From Bacteroidales bacterium (GTDB lineage: Bacteria > Bacteroidota > Bacteroidia > Bacteroidales > Muribaculaceae), in contig JAUNNJ010000002.1 of NCBI GenBank assembly GCA_030531495.1, positions 1 to 64,000 of the forward strand: a stretch of 64,000 nt of DNA, in the 5' to 3' direction. Under the pieces are notes generated by a model. That model ran no database searches. It worked only from the letters and a program-made list of their open reading frames with translations, and was not told the origin of the DNA. The first letter of the stretch is position 1; every line of letters begins with the position of its first letter. Of this stretch, positions 25,243 through 33,950 are shown one piece after another. The position numbers and the translations under genes were made by a program.

Positions 25243-25339
25243 ATATCATCAAGAATTATTTAAGTCGTTAGTACAATTTGACGAATGTATCGTTTGATGC
25301 TCTCGGTCTCCAATTGAAGAGCGAAATCTTACTGCAAAG

Positions 25340-25364
25340 CAAAAGTACAAAAATTAATGGTAAC
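25340..25364. repeat. 25-bp direct repeat, distal copy, with promoter
   Basis: Second perfect copy of the 24054-24078 sequence. Its minus-strand TACTTTTG box lies 98 bases before the YhcG start, so after insertion both the nuclease and the old operon keep the same promoter core. The copy-to-copy period is 1286 bp. Confidence 0.85.
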
Positions 25365-25423
25365 CGATGTATAACCTTTGTTAATTACGTGTATAAAAAC
25401 GATAAAAAACACCTCACGCGCAC

Positions 25424-26140
25424 TTATTCACCGACTTTGCCACCCTCACCAATAGTGGTATTTTTGAAGGTGACGGGGAGAGTGTACAGCACCTTGACAG
25501 GTTTGCCGTTTTGCGTACCAGGAATGAACTTCGGGAGCGTTTTCACAACGCGTATTGCTTCGGCTTCACATTCTTCATTTGTCGTAGACCTCACGACTCT
25601 CACATCATCGATAGAGCCATCTTCCAACACATAAAATTGAACAATCACTTTTCCTTCCTTGAAATTTTGTGGTCGGCGCAGGTGAGTGATTACATATTTC
25701 ATCAATGCCGCATCACCGCCCTTAAACATTGGCATGCCTCCACTGATGGCGCCAAACAATTGATTATCGGCCGATTCTTTCGTGGGTGTGGGAGCAGCGA
25801 TGGTGTCGGGGGATGTCAACGCCACCATCCCTTTGGTGCGAGAAAGCTCAGGGTCGTGTTGCATGACAGGTGCGGCATCCCTGCCAACACTCGCATGCAA
25901 AGGGCTCGTCGCCACAAAGGCGCCAGCCATAAGTCCGGCAAGAGCCACCACTTTCCCCGCATTACGGCGCATTCTCAACTGCTGCTCGAGATAGCGAACC
26001 TCAGCTTCGCATTTGGGGCAAGTGCCCGCACAGTCACCCTTGTAGGTACATTCGCTAATCACGAGGTCGATATCATTAGCCTTCGCAATCTCACGGCGAA
26101 TATCTTTCAATATCTTGCAAGTCTTTTTTCCTTTTGCCAT
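25424..26140 (-). CDS. TonB-like energy transducer with N-terminal Cys cluster
   Basis: Protein of 238 residues. A cytoplasmic N-terminus carries C31, C37, C41 and C44 in CTYKGDCAGTCPKCE (CX5CX3CX2C), which looks like a zinc or Fe-S site. A transmembrane helix follows at about 62-80 (VVALAGLMAGAFVATS), then a linker and a C-terminal TonB domain (about 150-230: RRPQNFKEGKVIVQFYVLEDGSIDDV, ALPKFIPG-like segment, YTLPVTF). TonB proteins pass proton-motive energy to outer-membrane receptors. The Cys cluster is not part of classical TonB and could sense metal or redox state. No ExbB/ExbD lies nearby. Confidence 0.85.
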   Translation of the reverse strand: MAKGKKTCKILKDIRREIAKANDIDLVISECTYKGDCAGTCPKCEAEVRYLEQQLRMRRNAGKVVALAGLMAGAFVATSPLHASVGRDAAPVMQHDPELSRTKGMVALTSPDTIAAPTPTKESADNQLFGAISGGMPMFKGGDAALMKYVITHLRRPQNFKEGKVIVQFYVLEDGSIDDVRVVRSTTNEECEAEAIRVVKTLPKFIPGTQNGKPVKVLYTLPVTFKNTTIGEGGKVGE

Positions 26141-26151
26141 AACCAAACCGT

Positions 26152-26322
26152 TTAACCCAGAAAGTCCATTAGGGCATGGATAAGATTTCTGGTTATCATA
26201 GTGTCGGGATTTGCGCTATCTTGAACGAGCATAGGGCTCCTATGTGAGCGAAAGATTGCACAAATCATGCCTATGAGAAACATAATATTGCCATCTGTAT
26301 CTAATGCACTTTCTGGGGTTAA
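26152..26322. repeat. Family II element with 21-bp terminal inverted repeats
   Basis: The left end TTAACCCAGAAAGTCCATTA is matched by the complement of the right end, TTAACCCCAGAAAGTGCATTA, with one insertion and one mismatch. Inside is a GCATAGG-GCT-CCTATGT palindrome. The 171-bp element fills the gap between the TPR regulator stop and the TonB start and so forms the TonB 5' flank. Its right half recurs at 42248-42305. Confidence 0.7.
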
Positions 26323-26324
26323 GT

Positions 26325-28070
26325 TTATTGAGTATAATCTTTGTCTAAAAACACATCTTCGATACGGGTAGATTGCCCTGTCACTTTCTTTGCGAGTTTT
26401 CGTTTCAAGTTCGACACCACCTGTATGCTTTTATAATTCAGTATTCGGCGGATAATGGCCCCGGGGATGTTGATGGCGCAAAGAGTGAGCAACCGCTTAT
26501 CGCTATCGGTCAACGAAATGCCACTTTGGGCTATTCGTTCAAAAAGATTGCCATGCTCCAGAGCCACGATTTCATACGCCGTGCTCCAAAACTCCTCACT
26601 CATCTCCAGTGAGGAATCGTTGCTTATCACCATATCCGAATTATATTTCCCTGAATAGAACGACAAGCGAAGGATTTCCTCGAGGCATTGTCGAGTCTTG
26701 ATTTGCACTTCACTCGTTTTTTCTGCGCTGGCCAACTGCTCGTTCAAATCGTCAAGCTGTGCCTCATCACCAGTTTCCCTATCCGCCTTGCTTTCCTCCA
26801 GATGTGCAACCTGCGACTTCAGAACAGATATGTGATTCTGACTGTCGGCTGTCACTTTCTGCAACTGATTGTTGAGCGCAGAAAGCTGCGACAAAGCCTC
26901 TTCGTTGTCGATTCGCGCCCTAATCGTTTTCTTTCTCTGCGCATACAGCAACCACACCACCACCAGCATGGCAATGAACAGCAAGGTGATAATCAATGTG
27001 AAATTACTACGCTCAATCTGGCGGTCAACCCTGCTGTCGATATCCTTGTCGATGGCCACAAGCCCATTGTTTATCGATTGAGATGTGAGCGACTCACTGA
27101 TAGAATCGGCCCTGTTCAAATAATTCATAGCAGAATCAAGCGGACCCGTTTTCTGCAAGATTCCCGATTTGCACCTGAAATACTGCATACTGTCGGCTTT
27201 GGTTTCTGGACTCGCCGCCAAAGAAAGACTCTGCTTAGCCGCATCCACACTATCCACCGCAAGATACGACAGGCAGGAGTAGTAATAGACATCCTTGTTG
27301 ACGAGATATTTTTCACCGTCATCCATCACCATGCGAGCCAATTGAATGGCCATGTCGTACTCTTTCTGAAGGTAATGATAACCAGTGAGGTCAACACACA
27401 CCTCATACAGAGCGGCTGTGTCTTTGAGCTGCTTGGCATCGGCTTGAGCCTTTTTTATATAATGAAGAGCCCTTTCAGAGTTCGACATTCGATAGATGGC
27501 GCCCAGATGCTTGCAGCACTGCATGCGGAGGCGGGGATTGTCGGCCTTCACAAAAGCCTGATACGCTTTCTCAAAATAAATGAGCGTCTGGGCAGTTTCG
27601 CCAGTCTGCTGATAGAGTTGTGCAATGCAATAATAAATATATCCCTGGTGGTAATAATCTTTTTGAGGACACAAATACTGCGCTTTTTTGTAGTAGTCCA
27701 TCGCCAACTTATACTCAGCCAGCTCGCTCATCACACATCCCTTATAGAGGAGCGAACGCATACGCTTGTCGGGGTCGGATCCGCTATGGGTATAATAATT
27801 GAGAGCGATGTTGATAGTGCTGTCGGAAGTAATCTGATGTTGCGCCTTATATTCAGCAATGGCAGTAAGCAGTGCATAATATGCTTTGTCGTCGTCGGTC
27901 GTAAGCGAATCGGAAGGCATGGCAGCGAGCAATGCGCATGCACTGTCGGGATTATGCATGGCAAGCGAATCGATAGCCACAAACGACGCTCGGTCGGCAC
28001 TTGAGCCACACGCTGTCAGCACCCACGCCAATGCCGATAAGAGCGATATGTAAAATCCATTTTTCTTCAT
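26325..28070 (-). CDS. TPR membrane regulator with C-terminal HTH
   Basis: Protein of 581 residues. A lipoprotein-like signal (SLLSALAWVLTACGSS) is followed by about 300 residues of tetratricopeptide repeats (for example KLAMDYYKKAQYL, GETAQTLIYFEKAYQAF). A single transmembrane helix follows (LIITLLFIAMLVVVWLLYAQ, near residue 360), then a coiled coil (LSALNNQLQKVTADSQ) and a C-terminal domain whose LTDSDKRLLTLCAINIPGAII and LNYKSIQVVSNLKRKLAKK resemble a LuxR-type winged HTH. Such proteins are thought to couple periplasmic TPR sensing to transcription. It stands alone. Confidence 0.75.
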   Translation of the reverse strand: MKKNGFYISLLSALAWVLTACGSSADRASFVAIDSLAMHNPDSACALLAAMPSDSLTTDDDKAYYALLTAIAEYKAQHQITSDSTINIALNYYTHSGSDPDKRMRSLLYKGCVMSELAEYKLAMDYYKKAQYLCPQKDYYHQGYIYYCIAQLYQQTGETAQTLIYFEKAYQAFVKADNPRLRMQCCKHLGAIYRMSNSERALHYIKKAQADAKQLKDTAALYEVCVDLTGYHYLQKEYDMAIQLARMVMDDGEKYLVNKDVYYYSCLSYLAVDSVDAAKQSLSLAASPETKADSMQYFRCKSGILQKTGPLDSAMNYLNRADSISESLTSQSINNGLVAIDKDIDSRVDRQIERSNFTLIITLLFIAMLVVVWLLYAQRKKTIRARIDNEEALSQLSALNNQLQKVTADSQNHISVLKSQVAHLEESKADRETGDEAQLDDLNEQLASAEKTSEVQIKTRQCLEEILRLSFYSGKYNSDMVISNDSSLEMSEEFWSTAYEIVALEHGNLFERIAQSGISLTDSDKRLLTLCAINIPGAIIRRILNYKSIQVVSNLKRKLAKKVTGQSTRIEDVFLDKDYTQ

Positions 28071-28439
28071 TTTTCCATAAAGTTTGTTTCCCGCCTCAAA
28101 TCACAAAAACTTTCGGCTCTGCGATGTTTCCGTCTTGCAGGGAAACCTGCTATCGCAATGCAAATATACAGAAAAACTTAGATAACCTCCAAAATTTTAC
28201 AAAAAAATTAGCCTCCATTTAGATAGGTAATTATCAACACATTAGAGAATGTTTTTAAAGAAAATTTCAAAGCCCTTTCAAAACTCAGATAACCCAGGCC
28301 TTTTCGAATGGCGAATAAGTACCGTTTCCTTTAACCATAGTAAGAGCGACTCTTTTTTATCCAAATATGGCTAAAAAGAACCGCTTTCTATGTTTATATG
28401 CAAACTTTTGACTTATAGGCCTATAATTTGACGAGTCAA

Positions 28440-28526
28440 TAAGTCAACAAGTGTTTGTCAACATATTGACTGGTGGATGCTCGAGCCGAGCTTCCCTACA
28501 AAACAAGTTCGTATTTCGGCACATCC
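28440..28526. repeat. Family I repeat, copy F (decayed)
   Basis: It keeps TCAACATATTGACTGG, GGATGCTCGAGCCGAGCTTCC and CCTACAAAAC plus a right end TTTCGGCACA. The hairpin has lost one pair (T opposite T). The left end is missing. Confidence 0.6.
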
Positions 28527-28547
28527 GCTTGCTCTGTTGTTTATGAT

Positions 28548-28583
28548 AAAAGCCGGGCGGTGTGGGTGACCGCTCGGCTTTAG
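28548..28583 (-). terminator. Terminator of tyrS
   Basis: AAAGCCGGGCGGT pairs with ACCGCTCGGCTTT around GTGGGTG. The minus-strand side ends in TTTTAT. It is 45 bases after the tyrS stop. Confidence 0.8.
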
Positions 28584-28627
28584 TTATGGATTTTTCAGGG
28601 GTGGCAGTAGATGCTGCTTCCGCTTGA

Positions 28628-29929
28628 TTATTTTGCGATGAGGAGGTAGTAGTTCTTCTTGCCGCGTTGAGCGAGAATGTACTTGTCGTTGAGCAGGTCG
28701 GCTGTGCTGATAGTTGCGTTTTGGTCGGTGAGTTTTTCCTTGTTGATGCTCACACCACCGCCTTGGGTCATCTTCTTCATTTCGCCCTTAGAAGCAAACA
28801 CTGCAGCCTCGTCGGTGAGCAGTGCGATGGCAGGCACGCCTTCTTCGAGTTTCGCCTTGCTGATTTCGAATTGAGGCACACCTTCAAACACGCTCAGAAG
28901 GGTTTCTTCGTCAATCTTGTGGAGAATGTCCTTCGCCTTGTTGCTGAAGAGGATTTGCGATGCTTCCACAGCCATTTCGTAGTCGGCTGCAGAGTGTACC
29001 ATAGTGGTGATTTCCTTTGCCAAACGCTTTTGCAATGGGCGCAAACCAGGGTCGGCAGCTTGTTCTTCTTCGAGAGCAGCCACTTCTTCTTGGGTGAGGT
29101 CGGTGAAAATCTTGATATACTTGGCAGCATCAGCATCGCTTACATTGAGCCAGAACTGATAGAACTTGTAAGGAGATGTACGCTTAGGGTCGAGCCATAC
29201 GTTACCACCTTCGGTCTTGCCAAACTTGGTGCCGTCGGCCTTGGTGATAAGTGGGCAGGTGATAGCGAATGCTTCGCCACCATTCATGCGACGGATGAGC
29301 TCGGTACCGGTGGTGATATTGCCCCATTGGTCGCTACCACCCATTTGCAGGCGGCAACCTTCGTGCTCGTAGAGATAGAGGAAGTCGTAGCCCTGAAGGA
29401 GTTGGTACGAGAATTCGGTGAACGACATACCGTGGTCGGCGTTAGCAGAAAGACGCTTCTTCACAGAGTCCTTTGCCATCATATAGTTCACGGTGATGTG
29501 CTTACCCACGTCGCGGATGAATTGCAAGAAGCTGTAGTTCTTCATCCAGTCGTAGTTGTTCACGAGGATTGCAGCATTAGGTGCTTCGCTGTCGAAGTCG
29601 AGGAATTTCTCGAGCTGTTTACGAAGGCATTCCTGGTTGTGGCGAAGAGTCACTTCATCGATAAGCACACGCTCTTGGCTCTTCATTGAAGGGTCGCCAA
29701 TCATACCAGTGGCACCACCAATGAGTGCGATTGGACGATGGCCAGCGCGCTGGAAGTGTTTCAGCATCATAATGCCCACCAGGTGACCAATATGGAGAGA
29801 GTCGGCAGTTGGGTCGATGCCCACATAAGCCGATGTCATTTCTTTGTTGAGTTGTTCTTCGGTGCCGGGCATCATTTGGTTAATCATCCCGCGCCATTCA
29901 AGTTCTTTTACGAAATTAATTTTACTCAT
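28628..29929 (-). CDS. tyrS: Tyrosyl-tRNA synthetase
   Basis: Class I aminoacyl-tRNA synthetase that charges tRNA-Tyr, 433 residues from the ATG at 29927-29929 ([15 protein letters not shown]). An in-frame ATG 16 codons upstream is disfavoured because it follows a long AT-rich stretch. Motifs: the HIGH signature in [10 protein letters not shown], the tyrosine pocket [11 protein letters not shown] and the KMSKS-equivalent [11 protein letters not shown]. The C-terminal S4-like RNA-binding domain ends the protein. A TACCTTTG box lies 62 bases upstream. Confidence 0.96.
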   Translation of the reverse strand: MSKINFVKELEWRGMINQMMPGTEEQLNKEMTSAYVGIDPTADSLHIGHLVGIMMLKHFQRAGHRPIALIGGATGMIGDPSMKSQERVLIDEVTLRHNQECLRKQLEKFLDFDSEAPNAAILVNNYDWMKNYSFLQFIRDVGKHITVNYMMAKDSVKKRLSANADHGMSFTEFSYQLLQGYDFLYLYEHEGCRLQMGGSDQWGNITTGTELIRRMNGGEAFAITCPLITKADGTKFGKTEGGNVWLDPKRTSPYKFYQFWLNVSDADAAKYIKIFTDLTQEEVAALEEEQAADPGLRPLQKRLAKEITTMVHSAADYEMAVEASQILFSNKAKDILHKIDEETLLSVFEGVPQFEISKAKLEEGVPAIALLTDEAAVFASKGEMKKMTQGGGVSINKEKLTDQNATISTADLLNDKYILAQRGKKNYYLLIAK

Positions 29930-29990
29930 CGTAAGGGATTTGTTGTATGTATAGTTGTTTAATTTTAATAATTTCAAAAGTTCAAGAGTA

Positions 29991-29998
29991 CAAAGGTA
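29991..29998 (-). promoter_or_regulatory. -7 box of tyrS
   Basis: Minus-strand TACCTTTG, 62 bases upstream of the start. I saw no T-box or other leader structure between it and tyrS. Confidence 0.5.
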
Positions 29999-30031
29999 CT
30001 ACTTTTTTCTAAAAGTGTGAAATTTTGCCGG

Positions 30032-30466
30032 TTACACAAGTTTTTCAAGCAGATACACATAGGTCACTCCCGAATCGCTCACTTGCTGGAGCACCACCGC
30101 TTCGGAGTTCTTCTGCGTGATGGTGAACTTGTTCGCTCTCGTCATGCCTGGCAGTGGCACCACGGGTTGTCGTTCGTCGGGGAAAAGCCATTGCATCTGG
30201 TTGGCGTCTTCGTTCCAGTTGCCGTAGATGCAGTTATATGGCTCGTGGAGCTCGTCGACTTGCGTTACACGCACGATTTGTCCCTGAAATTGCACCGAAA
30301 AATAAGTGCTGGTAGACTGTGGCTGCACTACGCCATCAATCGATACGCTCTTCACAATCCAAGTTCCGAACCAGATGCCGATGTCGCCTCCATTCTGTGT
30401 GCACGACGATGTGGCGATAGAAGCCACAAATAGCACAATAAAAGTGAATATCTTATTTAGTTTCAT
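30032..30466 (-). CDS. Lipocalin-like lipoprotein
   Basis: Protein of 144 residues with a lipoprotein signal (FIVLFVASIATSSCTQNGGD). The mature part (GTWIVKSVSIDG, YFSVQFQGQIVRV, NKFTITQKNSEAVVLQQV) has the strand pattern and G-x-W opening of the lipocalin-like families common in Bacteroidota. Ligand and role are unknown. Its start overlaps the wzi stop by four bases, so the two are translationally coupled. Confidence 0.7.
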   Translation of the reverse strand: MKLNKIFTFIVLFVASIATSSCTQNGGDIGIWFGTWIVKSVSIDGVVQPQSTSTYFSVQFQGQIVRVTQVDELHEPYNCIYGNWNEDANQMQWLFPDERQPVVPLPGMTRANKFTITQKNSEAVVLQQVSDSGVTYVYLLEKLV

Positions 30467-32004
30467 TTCTTTCCAAAATTAAAGTTGCCTTGATATGAAA
30501 TCGACACGAGTCCGCCTGTATTATTGCCCAGTAGGGCGCCGCGGTCGAATGCAAATTGTGCTTTCAGCACCAGCCCTTTGAGCCACGATGGGCGTGCAGT
30601 TGCTTCCAGCAGCAAACAAGTGGCACTCGCACCTCTGAATCGGGGCAATTCTGCGGTGCCCCATGCTCTGCGGTAAGAGAAGAGGATGCGATAGTCGATT
30701 TCTGGCCTGAAATAGCCTTTCACGCCGATGTGCACGCCACGCATCAGGTTGTCGGCATAGCGCAGATAGCCGTCGGTGTTGTAGATTGGGGCTTTCACAA
30801 AAGGCGAGCCAATCGACATGCCGTGGTTTTGGTAGCCGTTGTAGGTGTAGTTGTTGTAGTAATTGTCGTCGCCGGTAGCGCCGCCTGTGATGCCCGATTC
30901 AGTGTTGAGGTCGGCAGCGAAGTGGATATGGCCGCTCTGGTTGGAGAGGTCAATGTATTCAATCACCGCACCTGTGATGATATCTTTTTCATTGCTGCGC
31001 CATTCCAATCCCCATAGGCCATCGAAACCGTTCTGCAGGCCGATGCCTGAGCCGTCTTCCCAAATGGTTTGGTGATAGGCGCGGATTTTTCCAAAATTGG
31101 CATTTTTGTATTCCAGCATCACATCCCAGCTGCCCACATGGTTGCCTTCCACATAGTCTTGGTCGCCTTTATTTTCTCCACCACTTCCCGCGATGATGCT
31201 ACGGAAGAAACTTTTGAATGTGGCTGGCATCTTCACGGTTTCTACCAGCACCCCTTTTTCGTATTTCTCTTGTGTGCCTGCAAATTGGCAAGCGGCTTGT
31301 GCACCGATGGTGAACACTACGGGCTTATCGGGGCGAGTGCGGAGGTGGAATTGCTTATAGTTGTACCAATATCCAGTGGTGAGGAAATTGTTGTAGTAGT
31401 TGTAGTGGTTCTTCAGCCAATCGCCGTCGGAAAGGCGTTCGTAGCCAAGTTCTCCGCTAATCTGCACCCAGCCTTTGGTGAAAGGTATGTTTTGGTAATT
31501 CACGAAGCCCATGGTGAGTCCTGCTCCAGGACGGGCATTTCCACTCATGATGAGGTCGCCACTCGAAAGGTCGGCACTGGCCACTTCCGAACGTCGAGCT
31601 TTGGCACCCAATGTGGCGAAAAGCCCGCGGTATTTCAATTCGGCGTAGAGTTGCTGCACCCAAGCGTGGGCGGGACGCTGTGAGTTGGGGTTGAATCTGC
31701 CAGTGGCTACATCGTAGCGGTCGTAATCGGTGGAGCTTGCCAAACCGCCCCACAGTTCGGCCCCGAAACCGTATGATACGCGCTTGGTGGTGTCGAGATT
31801 GTGCTTTGCTGCGGCATTGAGTAAACCGGAAAATTGCTGTGTGAGTGTGCCTCCACGATTGGCAGAGATGTAGTAAGGGGCAAAATCGCCCTTGCCGAAA
31901 TTAGCAGTGATTCCGCCTTCGTATTCCACTTCGCATTGGGCTGAGGCGCAGAATGCAGTTAAAACGAGCAAGCAGGCAATATGTGCGTATCTTAGCGGTG
32001 TCAT
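30463..32004 (-). CDS. Wzi-type capsule assembly outer-membrane protein
   Basis: Protein of 513 residues with a signal peptide ending in ASAQ. It has the aromatic-rich alternating strands of an outer-membrane barrel (YYISANRGGTLTQQFSGLLNAAAKH, WVQQLYAELKYRGLFATLGAK, LEYKNANFGKIRAYHQTIWEDGSG), matching the Bacteroidota capsule assembly Wzi family. Wzi anchors capsular polysaccharide at the cell surface. No capsule gene cluster surrounds it. It follows the two lipid acyltransferase genes and is coupled to the lipocalin-like lipoprotein gene. Confidence 0.82.
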   Translation of the reverse strand: MTPLRYAHIACLLVLTAFCASAQCEVEYEGGITANFGKGDFAPYYISANRGGTLTQQFSGLLNAAAKHNLDTTKRVSYGFGAELWGGLASSTDYDRYDVATGRFNPNSQRPAHAWVQQLYAELKYRGLFATLGAKARRSEVASADLSSGDLIMSGNARPGAGLTMGFVNYQNIPFTKGWVQISGELGYERLSDGDWLKNHYNYYNNFLTTGYWYNYKQFHLRTRPDKPVVFTIGAQAACQFAGTQEKYEKGVLVETVKMPATFKSFFRSIIAGSGGENKGDQDYVEGNHVGSWDVMLEYKNANFGKIRAYHQTIWEDGSGIGLQNGFDGLWGLEWRSNEKDIITGAVIEYIDLSNQSGHIHFAADLNTESGITGGATGDDNYYNNYTYNGYQNHGMSIGSPFVKAPIYNTDGYLRYADNLMRGVHIGVKGYFRPEIDYRILFSYRRAWGTAELPRFRGASATCLLLEATARPSWLKGLVLKAQFAFDRGALLGNNTGGLVSISYQGNFNFGKK

Positions 32005-32011
32005 TTATCTA

Positions 32012-32944
32012 CTATTTTTCATATGTGTCGATATGTCGACTTTTCTTTTGGTCGGTGATTTCGTCAATGTTTATGAAAATGCCACTCTCTTCCACCTCGC
32101 CAAACTCGTGGTTGATGGCGGTGCCGAAAAAGCGCATTGTAGGTGACAGGTTCATATAGGCATTGACCAGTGGCGGAATGTTGATGCCGTGGTCGCGAAT
32201 GAACTTGTTAAGGCGTCGGTAGTCTTCCTTAAAATTGCCACCCACAAAGAATGATGACACTCGTTCGGCCGACATCTCGGTTTGCAACGGCTCTATTGGG
32301 GTGACCAGACCGTTGTGGTCGGGGAAATAGCGCCTTAGGAAATGAAGCAGCAAGTCGCGGCACTCCCTGTCGTAGGAGGGGTACATCGTCATCTTGCCGA
32401 AGAGATATTTCACTTCGGGGTGTAGCACGGTGAGTGCACCAAGACCGTCCCACAGGTTGTCGAGGGCAAAAATCGACTTCACGCCCATGCGGGTAGACTG
32501 ATATTCGGGGCGTACAAACGAGCGTCCCAGTTCTATAGTGATGGGCAGATACGATTCTATGAATTCGCTTGAGAAGCGGAACATGTGACTCATGGCGATG
32601 TGAGGTGCTCCATTGGGCAAAATCTCTACATCCGAACCAATAATATAACGATAGGCGCCAATGATTTCGCGCTCTTGCGGATTCCACACGAAAAGTTGGC
32701 GACAGGGGATTGGCATCGTGTCAAATTCGTCGATGTCGCAATCCTTGCCAGTGCCTCCACCACCTGCGCGGAATGAGATTTCGCGCAATCGGCCTATTTC
32801 GCGCATGATATTGGGGGCAGAGTGAGCGTCGACAACGTAGATTTCGTTGCCGGCCTTGTTGGTGCGACGCAAAAGTCGGTCGGGCGTCAGTTCGCTTTCT
32901 ATCAAACTGATGTCAACGGGGTCTATGATTTTTTCTTCTGCCAT
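32012..32944 (-). CDS. N-acyltransferase, GlsB-like (glycine lipid synthesis)
   Basis: GNAT-fold acyltransferase of the OlsB/GlsB group (PF13444 type), 310 residues. The family transfers a beta-hydroxyacyl chain to the amino group of ornithine or glycine. Motifs include LREISFRAGGGGTG, CRQLFVWNPQEREIIGAYRYI and ELGRSFVRPEYQ near the acyl-donor site. The next gene upstream is a PlsC-like O-acyltransferase, the same pairing as glsB/glsA of Bacteroides thetaiotaomicron, so glycine lipid is the likely product. Wzi starts 8 bases after this gene. Confidence 0.8.
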   Translation of the reverse strand: MAEEKIIDPVDISLIESELTPDRLLRRTNKAGNEIYVVDAHSAPNIMREIGRLREISFRAGGGGTGKDCDIDEFDTMPIPCRQLFVWNPQEREIIGAYRYIIGSDVEILPNGAPHIAMSHMFRFSSEFIESYLPITIELGRSFVRPEYQSTRMGVKSIFALDNLWDGLGALTVLHPEVKYLFGKMTMYPSYDRECRDLLLHFLRRYFPDHNGLVTPIEPLQTEMSAERVSSFFVGGNFKEDYRRLNKFIRDHGINIPPLVNAYMNLSPTMRFFGTAINHEFGEVEESGIFINIDEITDQKKSRHIDTYEK

Positions 32945-32987
32945 CGTATTTTGTTGTCAAACTGCCTAATAATTCTTTGTCAATAGT

Positions 32988-33815
32988 CTACTGTTGTGGC
33001 TTTAAAGCGTAGCAAATGTCGGCAAGGCGCTGTGCCTCCTCCAGTGGGCGTTTTGCATCGAGGCTTTGCCATGTGATGGGCTTGCCAACGAATACACGGA
33101 AGTTGCCTCCGCGGCTCTTAAACATTTCGCTGGGCAGGAGTATCATTTCCAGGTTGAACTTCATGCCCAGTCGCTTGCGCCATCGTGCCATGCGATAGAA
33201 AAAGCGAGAGTTTTCGCCTTCAAAAAACATGGGCACAATGTGACGCTGCGTGCGTATGGCTTGCGTCACTACAAACTTTTGCCACTGCAAATCGTGGATT
33301 TCGCCACCTTTACCCATACGCGAGCATAGCCCGGCAGGGAAAGTAATCATCTGGTTGTCGCCCTGATATTGGGCTTCAATTTCTGCTGCTCTTTCGCGCG
33401 ACTGTCGGCCATACTTGTTTACCGGCAGAAACACGGGTTGCAATGGCTTTACCGCCATCAGCAAGTCGTTGACCAAAAAGCGGATGCCGCCATGGTAGCG
33501 CTTGCCCAAAAACGAGATGAGCGAAAGTCCGTCGAGGCCTCCCAGCGGGTGATTCGACACAAAAATAAAGCGTCCTTCGTTGGGGATGGCATCTTCGCCA
33601 ACCACCGTAGTGGTGATTCCGAGATAGGAGAGCGCCTCGTTGGCGGCACTCACGCCATCTTTGCCATTCATACGCTGCAGCATCTCGTTGAGTTCACGCT
33701 GATGAATGATGCGCTCCAGCCAACGTGTCACAAACCTCGGGATAAAGCGATAGTGGCGAGGCAGGCGTTGCTTCACCAAGGCATCCACATCTATCACCAT
33801 TGGTTCGTTGTTCAT
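32988..33815 (-). CDS. O-acyltransferase, GlsA-like (PlsC family)
   Basis: Lysophospholipid acyltransferase-family protein of 275 residues. The catalytic HX4D motif is NHPLGGLD near residue 95. VFLPVNKYGRQSRERA and ITFPAGLCSRMGKGG follow as acyl-acceptor blocks. Together with the GlsB-like gene 43 bases downstream it probably completes a di-acylated glycine lipid by O-acylation of the hydroxy fatty acid. A general glycerophosphate acyltransferase is possible, but the pairing argues against it. A TAACTTTG box lies 35 bases upstream. Confidence 0.8.
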   Translation of the reverse strand: MNNEPMVIDVDALVKQRLPRHYRFIPRFVTRWLERIIHQRELNEMLQRMNGKDGVSAANEALSYLGITTTVVGEDAIPNEGRFIFVSNHPLGGLDGLSLISFLGKRYHGGIRFLVNDLLMAVKPLQPVFLPVNKYGRQSRERAAEIEAQYQGDNQMITFPAGLCSRMGKGGEIHDLQWQKFVVTQAIRTQRHIVPMFFEGENSRFFYRMARWRKRLGMKFNLEMILLPSEMFKSRGGNFRVFVGKPITWQSLDAKRPLEEAQRLADICYALKPQQ

Positions 33816-33850
33816 GTCGTTAAATTATGTACAACCACGATTTTAAATAG

Positions 33851-33858
33851 CAAAGTTA
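33851..33858 (-). promoter_or_regulatory. -7 box of the lipid/wzi operon
   Basis: Minus-strand TAACTTTG, 35 bases before the GlsA-like gene. The genes through the lipocalin-like lipoprotein probably share this transcript. Confidence 0.55.
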
Positions 33859-33923
33859 AAAAATTATGGGGATAAACGAAACAACATTTCAATAAACTTT
33901 CCTAACAAACCAAAGAAAATTCG

Positions 33924-33931
33924 TACTTTTG
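33924..33931 (+). promoter_or_regulatory. -7 box of polytopic membrane protein gene
   Basis: TACTTTTG lies 19 bases before the ATG at 33951. The leader would be very short. Confidence 0.5.
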
Positions 33932-33950
33932 CAAAAACAGAGTTCTAAAT

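Larger units (their letters stand above)
28071..28627. other. Intergenic region before tyrS terminator
   Basis: 556 bases without a gene. The right part has a decayed family I copy (28440-28526) and the tyrS terminator (28548-28583). The rest is AT-rich, and nothing more is seen. Confidence 0.5.
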
